Below, one piece after another: positions 22,479 through 31,573 of a stretch of 37,007 nucleotides of DNA (the stretch's first letter is position 1; each line of letters starts with the position of its first letter). The stretch is from DASQHM01 sp035632095 (GTDB lineage Bacteria; Pseudomonadota; Alphaproteobacteria; Ferrovibrionales; Ferrovibrionaceae), in contig DASQHM010000003.1 of NCBI GenBank assembly GCA_035632095.1, positions 1 through 37,007 of the forward strand, written 5' to 3'. Under the pieces are notes generated by a model. The model saw nothing but the letters and a program-made list of their open reading frames with translations. It made no database searches and was not told the DNA's origin. A program made the position numbers and the translations under genes.

Positions 22479-23786
22479 ATGATGAGCAAGAGCATTTCGA
22501 TCTTCGACTGCGACAGCCACGTGGTCGAGCCGCCCGAGGTCTGGGACGAATACGTTCCACAGAAAATTCGAAGCTGGGTGAAGACCCAGTTCTACTTCAC
22601 CACCGACTCCGACCAGATGATCGTCAACAACCGCATCATCCCGGCGTCGCGCGAACGTTCCGTCGCGGCAGAGGTGGGATGGCCCGGCTGGAACAAAAAG
22701 CTGCTCGGCTCGCTGGTGCCGGGCACCAAGGAATTCCAGAAGCAGAAGCTCGGCCGGCTGGCCGGATGCCGCGATCCGCATGCGCGGCTGAAAGACATGG
22801 ACGCGATCGGCGTCGATCAGGTGATGTTGTTCGCCACCTGGTTCGTGCGTCTCGCGCTGGTGAAGGATCCGAAAGCGGCCCATGTGCTGTCGGAAGCCTA
22901 CAACCGCTGGGTCTACGACTATTGCGATGCCGAGCGCTCGCGACTGTTCCCTTGCGCCGTCCTGCCCATCCAGAGCGTCGAGCTGTCGATCAAGGAATTG
23001 AAGCGCGTCGCCAAGCTCGGCTTCCGTGCGGCGGCGGTGCGGCCGTGCATGTGGAACGGGCGCTATCCGACCATGGCGGAGTTCGACCCGCTGTGGCGGG
23101 AATTCGAACGGCTCGGTATGGTGCTGGCGATGCACACCTTCCCCTCGCGCGAACCGCTCAGCGCGGAATGGGGCAAGCGCATGGCGGAATCCATGTCGGG
23201 CGGCGGCCAGGCGCTCATGTTCGGCGACGATGCGGTGATTTATTCGCCCGGGCAATTCATCAGCAACATCGTCTATGCCATGGAACCGTCCATCGACAGT
23301 TCCGAATCGCTCGGCTTCATTTTCGAGGCCATGACCTGGCTGACCACCGTGCTGATGACCGGATGGCTGGAGAAGTTTCCCAAGCTGCGCTGCGCCGTGC
23401 TGGAATCGAATGCAACCTGGCTGCCGCTCGTCCTGTCGCGAAGCAAGAATTTCCTCGACCTCTACGCCTACCTGCGCAAGCCGAAAGTGAAGGACCCCTT
23501 CGAGAGCTTCTATCGGCAATGCTACATCGCCTTCGAAGGCGATGAGGAGCCGGTCTACCGCATGTGGGACCTTTATGAGAACGTCGGGCTCTGGTCGTCC
23601 GACTATCCGCATCACGACGCGGAGGACGCATGGGAGGCGCTGGAGAAGATGGAAAAATACCGCGTGCCGAAGCGCGCGCGGGGCAAGCTCATGGGCGGAA
23701 ACGCGCGCAAGCTCTACGGCATCGAGCCGCGCCTGACCGTGCGGCGCCAGATGAAGAACTACGAGCCGGCGCTGCTGCCCTGGTAG
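22479..23786 (+). CDS. Amidohydrolase-2 (ACMSD-like) metal-dependent hydrolase, longer form
   Basis: 435 residues from the first of two adjacent ATGs, after GGGGGAAG. The metal motif is DCDSHVVEP (Asp12, His14). His219 (LAMHTFPSR) and Asp375 (LWSSDYPHHD) supply the other ligands. FLDLYAYLRK and YRQCYIAFEGDE resemble the family's C-terminal helices. An insertion of about 60 residues relative to the 20541 paralogue lies between residues 220 and 290. It is probably expressed with the preceding SDR, 73 bases upstream. The reaction is not known. Confidence 0.88.
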   Translation: MMSKSISIFDCDSHVVEPPEVWDEYVPQKIRSWVKTQFYFTTDSDQMIVNNRIIPASRERSVAAEVGWPGWNKKLLGSLVPGTKEFQKQKLGRLAGCRDPHARLKDMDAIGVDQVMLFATWFVRLALVKDPKAAHVLSEAYNRWVYDYCDAERSRLFPCAVLPIQSVELSIKELKRVAKLGFRAAAVRPCMWNGRYPTMAEFDPLWREFERLGMVLAMHTFPSREPLSAEWGKRMAESMSGGGQALMFGDDAVIYSPGQFISNIVYAMEPSIDSSESLGFIFEAMTWLTTVLMTGWLEKFPKLRCAVLESNATWLPLVLSRSKNFLDLYAYLRKPKVKDPFESFYRQCYIAFEGDEEPVYRMWDLYENVGLWSSDYPHHDAEDAWEALEKMEKYRVPKRARGKLMGGNARKLYGIEPRLTVRRQMKNYEPALLPW

Positions 23787-23798
23787 GCGCGGCCGGCG

Positions 23799-24605
23799 TC
23801 AGGTCCCGATCCGCAGCGGCGCGCCGATCCGGCGCAGCGCCGCCAGCACGCTGAGGGCGGTGATGCGGCCGGTGCGCGGATTCTCGCTCGGGACGTTCTC
23901 GATCGTCATGTCGAGGCGCGCCGAATCCGCGTCCACGATGATCCGGTGGGTGTTCCGGGTCAGCGCCGGATCGGCCCAAATTTCGACCATGGTCAGATCC
24001 GGACCGATGCCGGCGAGCGACAGAGCCGCCGCGACATTCAGATTGGCCGGGAATCCTGCCGCCGCTTCTCGCGCGGTACCGGCAAAGACTCGAACCGGCG
24101 CCGTAAGCCCGGAAATATCAATGCCGCGCTCGACGAGGTAAGGCGCGCCCAGAAGGCCGGCGACCGGCTTCCGCGTGATCATCCGCACCGCTGCGATGTT
24201 GCCTTCTGCCGCCGCCACAACCGCGTCCAAGCCGAGAAGCGCACCCGTCGGCACAATGATCCGGCCGCCGCTTCGCTTGGCAAGCGCAACCAGCTCCGGC
24301 TGCGCCAATAGTGCGCCGACGCTCAGCACCATCAGCGTCTTGCCCCTCGTCAGCACAGGCTTCGCGATCTCCGGCAGAAATGCCGCCGGGGCGCATTCGA
24401 TGGTGAGATCGGCCAGCTCTGCCAATTCGTCAAACGCTGCGAAGCGGATTTGCGCCGCCGCGGCGCCGAGCCTCCGCGCCGCGGCCGGAACGTCCCGGCA
24501 TGCGACGGCCGCCAATCGCATGTCCGGAACATCGCCGGCGAGCAACCTATGCGCTACGGCGGTTCCGATGGTGCCCAGTCCGGCGATCGCCACCGTCGTC
24601 GTCAT
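23799..24605 (-). CDS. L-aspartate dehydrogenase-like NAD(P)-dependent oxidoreductase
   Basis: 268 residues, starting inside the livM stop (ATGA). The Rossmann start is AIAGLGTIGTAVAHRLL. The segment IIVPTGALLGLDAVVAAAEG and the later NLNVAAALSLAGIGPDLTMVEIWADP match aspartate dehydrogenases (NadX/AspDH), as does the NTHRIIVDADSARLDMTIENVPSENPRTG end. These enzymes form iminoaspartate or oxaloacetate from L-aspartate, or act on related amino acids. As the last gene of a branched-chain-type importer operon it may process the imported solute. The operon partner makes a purely biosynthetic NAD role less likely, by inference. Confidence 0.85.
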   Translation of the reverse strand: MTTTVAIAGLGTIGTAVAHRLLAGDVPDMRLAAVACRDVPAAARRLGAAAAQIRFAAFDELAELADLTIECAPAAFLPEIAKPVLTRGKTLMVLSVGALLAQPELVALAKRSGGRIIVPTGALLGLDAVVAAAEGNIAAVRMITRKPVAGLLGAPYLVERGIDISGLTAPVRVFAGTAREAAAGFPANLNVAAALSLAGIGPDLTMVEIWADPALTRNTHRIIVDADSARLDMTIENVPSENPRTGRITALSVLAALRRIGAPLRIGT

Positions 24606-25570
24606 GGCCGCTCGGGTTTCAAGGCCGCCTTGCGCACGGTGTCGAACAATCCGGCGAAGCCGCGCGGCAGGAAGATGATGAACAGCATCAGCAGCAAACC
24701 GTAAATGGTGTTGGCAGCGCCGATGAAATTGGCGCCGAACCAAACCCGCAAGGACTCGGTCAGGGCGATGGTGAAGAGCGAACCCACGGTCGGCCCGAGC
24801 GCCGCATACATGCCGCCGGCGACGGCCGCGAACACGATCTGCAGCGACACGCCGATGCCGGAAACGATCTCCGGGTTGAGGTACATCAGGTACTGGCCGA
24901 ACATGGCGCCGCCGAGCGCCGTCAAAGCGGCGCTTGCCACCGTCACGCGGAGTTTTTCGCGCATCACGTTGATGCCAACGGCCGCGGCGGCGTCTTCGTC
25001 CTCGGAGATGGCATCGAGTGCCGCCCGCCCGGTGCCCCGGTCTATCCAGTACCAGACCACGATGCCCACGAACCAAACCACAAGAGCGACAAGGTAGAAG
25101 GTGGACTTTTCCGGAAATTGCAACGCATACCACGAATGGCCCACGGCCTTCGGCGTCAAGCCGAGCGACCCGCCCGTCACGTCCCGCGCCGCGACGATGG
25201 CGAGCATCGCCACCTGACTAAGAGCGAGGGTGACCAAGGCGAAGTAATGCCCGACAACCTTGAGCCGGAAACAGGGGTAGCCGATGGCGAGCGCCAGAAT
25301 CACCGCCGTCACCATCCCGGCCGGAATGCCGAGCCACGGCGTCACGCCGAGCGAATTCCACAGCAATGCGGGCACATAGGCGCCGACCCCCATGAAGGCG
25401 CCGTGGCCGAGCGACACCAGACCGAATCGGCCCATGAGCGACCATGCGGTGTAAATGAAGCCATAGATCAGAATCTGAATGGCGATGTGCAGAAAATAGT
25501 CGGCGGCCACCAGCGGCAACAGGACCAGCGCCGCCAGTCCGGCCAGCGCGAAGATTCGCACAGGTGTCAT
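24602..25570 (-). CDS. livM: Branched-chain amino acid-type ABC transporter permease LivM
   Basis: 322 residues, start overlapping the livH stop (ATGA). Eight to nine hydrophobic segments are visible, with the LivM signatures WSLMGRFGLVSLGHGAFMGVGAYVPALL near residue 45 and AAVGINVMREKLRVTVASAALTALGGAMFG, the coupling loop contacting the ATPase. It ends with FIIFLPRGFAGL. It forms the inner-membrane channel together with LivH. Complete. Confidence 0.95.
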   Translation of the reverse strand: MTPVRIFALAGLAALVLLPLVAADYFLHIAIQILIYGFIYTAWSLMGRFGLVSLGHGAFMGVGAYVPALLWNSLGVTPWLGIPAGMVTAVILALAIGYPCFRLKVVGHYFALVTLALSQVAMLAIVAARDVTGGSLGLTPKAVGHSWYALQFPEKSTFYLVALVVWFVGIVVWYWIDRGTGRAALDAISEDEDAAAAVGINVMREKLRVTVASAALTALGGAMFGQYLMYLNPEIVSGIGVSLQIVFAAVAGGMYAALGPTVGSLFTIALTESLRVWFGANFIGAANTIYGLLLMLFIIFLPRGFAGLFDTVRKAALKPERP

Positions 25571-26421
25571 CGCCTCATGATCCCTTGCGGTCGCAGGAAC
25601 ATAAGAACGATGAAGAAGGTGAACGCGAACACGTAAGACAATTCCGTCGAAACAAAGAAACCGCCGATGGAGATGATCTGGCTCATGATGAACGAGGCGA
25701 CGAATCCGCCGAACATGTTGCCGAGCCCGCCCAGCACGCAGATCATGAACGTGATCGGCCCGAACGAAGCGCCGACGAACGGGTGGACGTCGTATTGCAG
25801 CACCAATAGGCAGGCCGCCAGTCCCGCCAGGCCGCCGCCGATGGTCGAGGTCACCAGATAGATCCGCCGCTGATCCACGCCCATGAGGCCCATGACGTCG
25901 CGGTCCTGCGCGATGGCGCGGATTGCCGTACCGAGGTAGGTGTGCCTGAGGAATGCGTAGAGTCCGGTCGCGCCGAGCAGAGCCACGCCAAAGGCGATCA
26001 ACCGCGCGTAGCTGATGTAGAGATCGTGAACCTCCAACACTGGCAGACGGACGCCGATGTTGCGGAAGTCGGTGCCGAACAGAAGCGTCGCCAGGCTCTG
26101 CAGGAAGAAAAGCAGCCCTCCGGTCGCCAGGAGCTGGTTGATCGGTGCCGAACCGAGGATCGGCGTTATCAGGAGGAAATGCACCAGGAAGCCGAGGACC
26201 GCCACGCCGGCGATCGCCGCGGCGCAAGCGGGCAGCAGCGGCCAACCCCCGGGCACGTGCAGCCAATACACCGCATACATGCCGCACATGACCAGTTCGC
26301 CATAGGCGATCCAGACCACGTCGATCACGCCGAAGATCAGGTTGAGCCCGAGCGCCAGCAAGGCCAGCACGCCGCCGAGCAGCACGCCGTTCAGGATGGC
26401 TTCCAGGAGATAGATGTCCAT
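25567..26421 (-). CDS. livH: Branched-chain amino acid-type ABC transporter permease LivH
   Basis: 284 residues with about eight membrane helices. LivH signatures are ILNGVLLGGVLALLALGLNLIFGVIDVVWIAYGELVM at the N-terminus, TYLGTAIRAIAQDRDVMGLMGVD as the ATPase-coupling loop, and VLGGLGNMFGGFVASFIM. The end FLRPQGIMRR is typical. The gene starts five bases after the livF stop. It is the partner of LivM. Confidence 0.95.
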   Translation of the reverse strand: MDIYLLEAILNGVLLGGVLALLALGLNLIFGVIDVVWIAYGELVMCGMYAVYWLHVPGGWPLLPACAAAIAGVAVLGFLVHFLLITPILGSAPINQLLATGGLLFFLQSLATLLFGTDFRNIGVRLPVLEVHDLYISYARLIAFGVALLGATGLYAFLRHTYLGTAIRAIAQDRDVMGLMGVDQRRIYLVTSTIGGGLAGLAACLLVLQYDVHPFVGASFGPITFMICVLGGLGNMFGGFVASFIMSQIISIGGFFVSTELSYVFAFTFFIVLMFLRPQGIMRR

Positions 26422-26426
26422 GGCTG

Positions 26427-27131
26427 CTACAGGCCCATATACGCCTTGCGGACGAAATCGTTGTTCTTCAGCTCCTCCGCTGTCCCGGCCAGGCGGATCG
26501 CGCCGACCTCGAGGAGATAGGCGCGGTCCACGACGTCAAGCACTTGATGCACGTTCTGCTCGACGATCAGCACCGTGAAGCCTTCCGAACGGATGCGATG
26601 AATAAGGTCGAAGACCTGTTGCACCACAAGCGGCGCCAGGCCGGCCGAAGGTTCGTCCATCAACAGGAGCTTCGGCCGGGACATCAGGGCGCGTCCGATG
26701 GCGCACATCTGCTGCTCGCCGCCGGAAAGGGTGCCGGCAAGCTGGGCGCGGCGCTCCCTCAATCGCGGAAACAGCTCATAGACCCAAGCCAGGCGGTCGG
26801 CGAATTGCCCGCGAGCGGCCGGGATGAACGCGCCCATGCGCAGGTTGTCCTCGATCGTCAGTTTCGGGAACAGCCGGCGATTTTCCGGCACATGGGCGAT
26901 GCCGCGTTCCACCACGCGGTGCGCCGGCAGGTCCGCGATCGAACGGCCATCCAGCGTCACCTCGCCCGATTGCGCGCGCACCAGGCCGGAGATCACCCGC
27001 ATGAGCGTCGTCTTGCCGGCTCCGTTCGGGCCGATCACGCCGATCGCTTCGCCCGCCGCAACCTCAAGCGAAACGCCGAATAGCGCCCGAAAGCCGCCAT
27101 ATCCGGCCGAGACATTGGCAAGGGAGAGCAT
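26427..27131 (-). CDS. livF: ABC transporter ATP-binding protein LivF
   Basis: 234 residues, the usual LivF length. Walker A GPNGAGKTT, signature LSGGEQQM, Walker B LLLMDEPSAGLAP and the switch His region LIVEQNVHQ (Gln/His) are intact. GIAHVPENRRLFPKLTIEDNLRMGA is characteristic of LivF. It hydrolyses ATP on the cytoplasmic side together with LivG. It starts six bases after livG. Confidence 0.95.
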   Translation of the reverse strand: MLSLANVSAGYGGFRALFGVSLEVAAGEAIGVIGPNGAGKTTLMRVISGLVRAQSGEVTLDGRSIADLPAHRVVERGIAHVPENRRLFPKLTIEDNLRMGAFIPAARGQFADRLAWVYELFPRLRERRAQLAGTLSGGEQQMCAIGRALMSRPKLLLMDEPSAGLAPLVVQQVFDLIHRIRSEGFTVLIVEQNVHQVLDVVDRAYLLEVGAIRLAGTAEELKNNDFVRKAYMGL

Positions 27132-27137
27132 GCTCGA

Positions 27138-27863
27138 TCAGCTCCGCTGCTTTCCCAAATAGACCTCGATGACGCGCGTGTCGCCAGCCGCCGCGGCCGG
27201 CGTTCCCTCGAAAATCTTTTCGCCATGGTCCAGAACGATGACCCGGTCGACCACGCGCATCAGCACGCCCATGATGTGCTCGACCCAGACGATGGTGATG
27301 CCCATGCGGGTCCGGATGCTCTCGAGCAGGTTGGCCGCGTGCTCCATTTCGCCGGCGTCCAAGCCGCCCAAGCTCTCGTCGGCGAGGAGCAGCCGAGGGC
27401 GCGTGGCGAGCGCCCTGGCGAGTTCGAGCTTTTTCAGGGCGGCGGCGCCGAGTCCCGTCACCGGCGTGTGGGGGTCGCTCGGCAGGCCGACCAGATCGAG
27501 CGTCTCGGCAGCAACGCGCCGCGCCTGCGCCTCGTCGAGCGCGCCGCCGCCGCCGTAGCGCGCCGCCAGCATCACGTTGTCCCGGAGCGAAAGCTTGCGA
27601 AACGGCCGCGGAATCTGGAATGTCCGCGCCACACCCATGCGGCACACCCGATGGGCGGCGGCGCCGGCGATTTCCCGCCCGTCGAAGCGGATCGAGCCGT
27701 TCGTCGGCGCAAACGTGCCGGCGATCAAATTGAACGTCGTGCTTTTGCCCGATCCGTTGGGGCCGATCAGGCCTAGAATCTCGCCCTGCTGCACTTCGAA
27801 GGAGACCTGGTTGACCGCCAGGAATCCCCCGAAGCGCTTGGACAGGCTTGCGACCGTCAGCAT
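27138..27863 (-). CDS. livG: ABC transporter ATP-binding protein LivG
   Basis: 241 residues. It carries Walker A GPNGSGKST, the LivG-type VARTFQIPRPFRKLSLRDNVMLAARYG stretch, and Walker B LLLADESLGGLDAGE with VWVEHIMGVLMRVVDRVIVLDHGEKI after it. The signature motif between them is unusual: TGLGAAALKKLELARAL stands where LSYGQQRRLEIARAL is normal, so the LSGGQ-type loop is replaced. Start ATG lies one base after the livK stop. Probably functional with LivF, but the odd signature loop deserves checking. Confidence 0.92.
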   Translation of the reverse strand: MLTVASLSKRFGGFLAVNQVSFEVQQGEILGLIGPNGSGKSTTFNLIAGTFAPTNGSIRFDGREIAGAAAHRVCRMGVARTFQIPRPFRKLSLRDNVMLAARYGGGGALDEAQARRVAAETLDLVGLPSDPHTPVTGLGAAALKKLELARALATRPRLLLADESLGGLDAGEMEHAANLLESIRTRMGITIVWVEHIMGVLMRVVDRVIVLDHGEKIFEGTPAAAAGDTRVIEVYLGKQRS

Positions 27864-27864
27864 C

Positions 27865-29178
27865 TCAAAGCATGGCGTAGGGCGACGAGGCAGGCAGCGG
27901 CAGGACGGGCTCCTGGGTCTGGATGAGCGTCGGCCACACGACGGAGATATGGACGCCGTTGTATTGCATGACCACAGGTGTCGAGCGCTCGTTCTGGCCC
28001 GAGAGTTGCGTGCCGGGCGGATAGAATTTCACGCCGTATCCCTGGATGGTGCCGCCGGCCGGAATGTCCACGTCCAACGCCGCCTTGCGGACGGCCTCCG
28101 GATCGAAGCCGCCGTACTTGGCCTTCGCCACCGGCAGCACGTTGTTCAGCAGCACCCAGGTCTGGTTGAAACCCATGGACACGTGTGGCGGCACGTCCTT
28201 GGCCTTGGTCTTTGCAACGTATCGCTCGACCATGATCTTGATCAGATCGCCAAGGCCTGGAGCCAGCGACTTCGCATTGAGGAGTTGCGAGGGCACCGGA
28301 TCGATGTCGCAGAAATCGTTGATGTCGTCGCCGAAGGTCTCGCGCAGCTTGTCGAGCTGGCTGTAGCCGGCGCCGTTGCCGACCAGCATGCGGAATTTCA
28401 GGCCGGATTCCCGCGCTTGGCGCAGGAACAGCGTGATATCCGGATTGTAGCCCGCGTGCAGAATCACGTCGGCGCGAGCGCGCTTGATTTTCGTCACCAT
28501 GGACGAGAGATCGGGCGCGCTGGCGGAATAGGCTTCCTTCATCACAACCTGCATGCCGCGCTCTTTGATGAACCGCTCATCGGCTTCACCGACGCCGACG
28601 CCATAAGGCCCGTCTTCATGGAGGATGACGACCTTGAGGTCCTTCGGCTCGATGCCGAGCTTGGCTTTGCAGTTTTCGGCCAGGAAGCCAGCCGCAGCCT
28701 GACCGTATTGGTCGGAGTGGATCTGCGCGCGGAAGACGTAGTGCAGGTTCTTATCCTTGAACACCGATGTGGCCACCGCCGTGGTGATCCACAGGATCTT
28801 CTTCTGCTCCTCCAGCTTGGCCGCGAGTGGCACCGCGTGGGCGCTGGAGTAAACACCGAGGATGATGTCGACCTTCTCCTGGTTGATCAGGCGCTCGGCC
28901 TCGTTGATTGCCGCATCCGCCTTGCTTTGCGAATCGGCGTTGATCGGCTGCACTTTGTATTTTCCGGCGACGCCGCCGCGCTCGTTCACCAGGTCTATGG
29001 CGGTCTGCGCGCCGATTGCGCAAGCGACCGATCCTGCGGCGGCAAAGGGCCCTGAAAGATCATAGAGCACGCCGACGCGGATAGGAGCGTCCTCGGCGAA
29101 TGCGATCCGTCCGCCGAGCCCGGAGACAGCGGCGCTGGCAGCCGAATACTTGATGAATGACCGTCGTGAGGCCTTCAT
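27865..29178 (-). CDS. livK: ABC transporter substrate-binding protein (LivK-type, Tat-exported)
   Basis: 437 residues, preceded by GGGGGAGGAACC. The N-terminus MKASRRSFIKYSAASAAVSG carries a twin-arginine motif (SRRSFIK) and a cleavage site AFA (26-28), so export is likely by Tat. The mature protein fits the periplasmic amino-acid/amide-binding family: PIRVGVLYDLSGPFAAAG, AERLINQEKVDIILGVYSS, and NLHYVFRAQIHSDQYGQAAAGF. The C-terminal QYNGVHISVVWP is frequent in relatives that take up non-leucine substrates such as urea or aromatic acids. First gene of the liv operon. Solute unknown. Confidence 0.92.
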   Translation of the reverse strand: MKASRRSFIKYSAASAAVSGLGGRIAFAEDAPIRVGVLYDLSGPFAAAGSVACAIGAQTAIDLVNERGGVAGKYKVQPINADSQSKADAAINEAERLINQEKVDIILGVYSSAHAVPLAAKLEEQKKILWITTAVATSVFKDKNLHYVFRAQIHSDQYGQAAAGFLAENCKAKLGIEPKDLKVVILHEDGPYGVGVGEADERFIKERGMQVVMKEAYSASAPDLSSMVTKIKRARADVILHAGYNPDITLFLRQARESGLKFRMLVGNGAGYSQLDKLRETFGDDINDFCDIDPVPSQLLNAKSLAPGLGDLIKIMVERYVAKTKAKDVPPHVSMGFNQTWVLLNNVLPVAKAKYGGFDPEAVRKAALDVDIPAGGTIQGYGVKFYPPGTQLSGQNERSTPVVMQYNGVHISVVWPTLIQTQEPVLPLPASSPYAML

Positions 29179-29405
29179 GGTTCCTCCCCCTTGTTTTGCT
29201 TGGGGCCAGTCAGGCGCCGGCCCTCGAAGCTTTGCATGAGTGTTTGGCAATCGGATGGTCGAGTCAACGTGTCGTTGCTTACCTTCGCGGCCATTGCCCC
29301 CGGGGTGTGCCACTCGACTTCGATTGGGAGTAGGATCGGTCGATGCGGCGGCGGATTGTTGCAGCGGCGCAACTCGACGCCGCGCATTCCAACCGGGAGG
29401 ATGAC

Positions 29406-30575
29406 ATGCCAAAAATCGAAGCAGTTGATCGGCTGTTGAAGCGTGCTGTCGACGACGGCGACGTGCCGGGTGTCGTCGCCATGGCGGCGAACCGGAACGC
29501 CATCATCTACGAAGGCGCCGGCGGAAAGCGCGAGATCGGCAAGGACACGCCGATGACGCTCGACACCGTGGTTTGGATTGCGTCCATGACCAAGGCCATT
29601 ACTGCGACCGCGGCGATGCAGCTGGTCGAACAAGGCAAGCTGGACCTGGATCGGCCGGCGAGCGCCGTGATCCCGCAGCTCGGCAAGGTCGAAGTGCTCG
29701 ACGGCTTCGACGGCGCCGGCAAGCCGAAACTCCGCGCGCCGAAGCGGGCCATCACGCTTCGCCACCTTCTGACGCATACGGCGGGCTTCAGCTACGACAT
29801 CTGGAACGCGTCGATTGCGAAGTACATGGAGGCGACGGGAACGCCCGGCATCATTTCATGCCAGAACGCCGCCTTGACGACGCCTCTGACATTCGATCCC
29901 GGCGAGCGCTGGGACTACGGCATCAACATCGATTGGGCCGGCAAGATGGTCGAGACCGTCAGCGGCCGAAACCTCGAGGACTATTTCCGCGCCAATATTT
30001 TCGGTCCGCTCGGCATGAACGACACGGCGTTCAAGCTGACGCCGTCCATGCGCGGGCGTCTGTCGGCCATGCATCAGCGCGGCGACAACGGCGCGCTGCA
30101 GGCGGTGCCGTTCGAGATCCCGCAAGAGCCGGAGTTCAAGATGGGCGGCGGCGGTCTTTACGGCACGGCGCAGGATTACCTGAAATTCACCCAGATGATC
30201 CTGAACGACGGGCGCGGCAACGGCGCGAGCATCCTGAAGCCCGCCACCGTGCAGACCATGGCACAGAACCACATCGGCGGCCTTCTGGTCGGCGCGTTGA
30301 AGACCGCGGCGCCGCCGCTGTCGAACGATGTCGATGTCTTCCCCGGCATGCCGAAGAAATGGGGCCTGAGCTTCCTGATCAATACGGAAAAAGCCCCGAC
30401 CGGCCGCGCGCCAGGCAGCCTCGCCTGGGCGGGCCTCGCCAACACGTATTTCTGGATCGACCGGGCAAGCGGCGTCGCCGGCGTCTATCTGACGCAGCTC
30501 TTGCCCTTCGCGGACAACAAGTCGCTGCCGCTGTTCGCCAACTTCGAGACCGAGATCTATCGCTCGCTCGGGTAG
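29406..30575 (+). CDS. Serine hydrolase, beta-lactamase/EstB family
   Basis: 389 residues from the ATG at 29406, which follows GGGAGG. An in-frame ATG 21 codons earlier has no such site. No signal peptide, so it is cytoplasmic. Catalytic motifs of class C beta-lactamase-fold enzymes are S60-x-x-K63 (ASMTK) and Y171-x-N174 (YGIN). LLTHTAGFSYD, FGPLGMNDT and KMGGGGLYGTAQDYLKF are typical of the EstB-type esterases. Ester or lactone hydrolysis is more likely than beta-lactam hydrolysis. It is divergent from livK across a 227-base spacer with no recognised site. Confidence 0.9.
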   Translation: MPKIEAVDRLLKRAVDDGDVPGVVAMAANRNAIIYEGAGGKREIGKDTPMTLDTVVWIASMTKAITATAAMQLVEQGKLDLDRPASAVIPQLGKVEVLDGFDGAGKPKLRAPKRAITLRHLLTHTAGFSYDIWNASIAKYMEATGTPGIISCQNAALTTPLTFDPGERWDYGINIDWAGKMVETVSGRNLEDYFRANIFGPLGMNDTAFKLTPSMRGRLSAMHQRGDNGALQAVPFEIPQEPEFKMGGGGLYGTAQDYLKFTQMILNDGRGNGASILKPATVQTMAQNHIGGLLVGALKTAAPPLSNDVDVFPGMPKKWGLSFLINTEKAPTGRAPGSLAWAGLANTYFWIDRASGVAGVYLTQLLPFADNKSLPLFANFETEIYRSLG

Positions 30576-30591
30576 GACCGGTACGTCTCGG

Positions 30592-31542
30592 CTAAAAGGT
30601 GAGGACCGCTTTGCCGGTGAATCGCCGCTCGATCAATCGGGCGGCGACGCCGGCGACTTCGGTCCAGCGCGCTTCCACCTCGATGGCGGGTTTCAGCTTC
30701 CCGTCCGCGATCAGCCGCCCCAGGCGCGCCAGTCCGATGCCGGCCGGCTCGCGCTGGATCTCGTCGAACAGGATCAAGCCGTAGAGGCTTGCCGCGCCGA
30801 TGCGGAACAGTTCGCGCGCGTCGAACGTCGTTTCCGCCGCGCCGGACACGCCGAACAGCACGCAGGTGCCGCCGGGCGCCAGCATGCGTATGGCGGCGGC
30901 GAGCGACGGCCCGCCGACGGATTCGAGCACGAGATGGAACGGGCCGAGTGAAGCGGCGGCTCCCACGTCGGCACCCACCGCCGCTTCGTCGGCGCCAAGG
31001 CGCTTGACCAGGCTTTCATGCTCGCGGTTGCGGATCGCCGCCACCACATGGGCGCCCGAGAGCCGCGCAAGCTGGCATGCGAAGCTGCCGACGCCTCCCG
31101 TGGCGCCGCCGATCAGGACCTTGCGGCCGAGCAGCAATCCGCCTTTCGCCAATGCATGCAGGGCGGTCAAGCCGGCCACTGGAAGCGTCGAGGCCGCCGC
31201 GAAGCTCACCGACCTCGGCAGTTCGGCGAGAACCGGCGTCGGCGCCGCGACGTACTCCGCCCAGGCGCCATCGGCCACGAGCCCGACCACGCGCGCACCG
31301 GCGCGCGGGCCCGATCCGTCGGACGCAGGCGTTTCGACGGTTCCGGCGAAGTCCCAACCCGGAATCCAACCATTGTCCGCCATGGAAAGCGCCCGCCGCG
31401 TCTCCCCGCGATTGAGCGATACGGCCGCTACTTTGACCAAGGCTTCGCCGAGCCTGGGCGCGGGCTTCGGCGTCTCACGGATCGCGAGTTTGCCGGGCGC
31501 GTCCTTGGCGACCACTACCGCACGCATTGTTCCGCTGGCCAT
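30592..31542 (-). CDS. Zinc-free alcohol dehydrogenase / NADPH:quinone oxidoreductase
   Basis: 316 residues, preceded by GGGGAGGA. The MDR-family layout is seen: GroES-like N-terminus with VAAVSLNRGETRR and IPGWDFAGTV, then a Rossmann domain with LIGGATGGVGSFACQLARLSGAHVV. No structural-zinc Cys cluster is visible, so it belongs to the zinc-free quinone oxidoreductase branch. NADPH-linked reduction of a quinone or enone is expected. Its 146-base divergent spacer with the LLM monooxygenase holds two palindromes, so the two genes may share a regulator. Confidence 0.9.
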   Translation of the reverse strand: MASGTMRAVVVAKDAPGKLAIRETPKPAPRLGEALVKVAAVSLNRGETRRALSMADNGWIPGWDFAGTVETPASDGSGPRAGARVVGLVADGAWAEYVAAPTPVLAELPRSVSFAAASTLPVAGLTALHALAKGGLLLGRKVLIGGATGGVGSFACQLARLSGAHVVAAIRNREHESLVKRLGADEAAVGADVGAAASLGPFHLVLESVGGPSLAAAIRMLAPGGTCVLFGVSGAAETTFDARELFRIGAASLYGLILFDEIQREPAGIGLARLGRLIADGKLKPAIEVEARWTEVAGVAARLIERRFTGKAVLTF

Positions 31543-31573
31543 TGAGTCCTCCCCATCGTCGTTTCCGGTTAGC

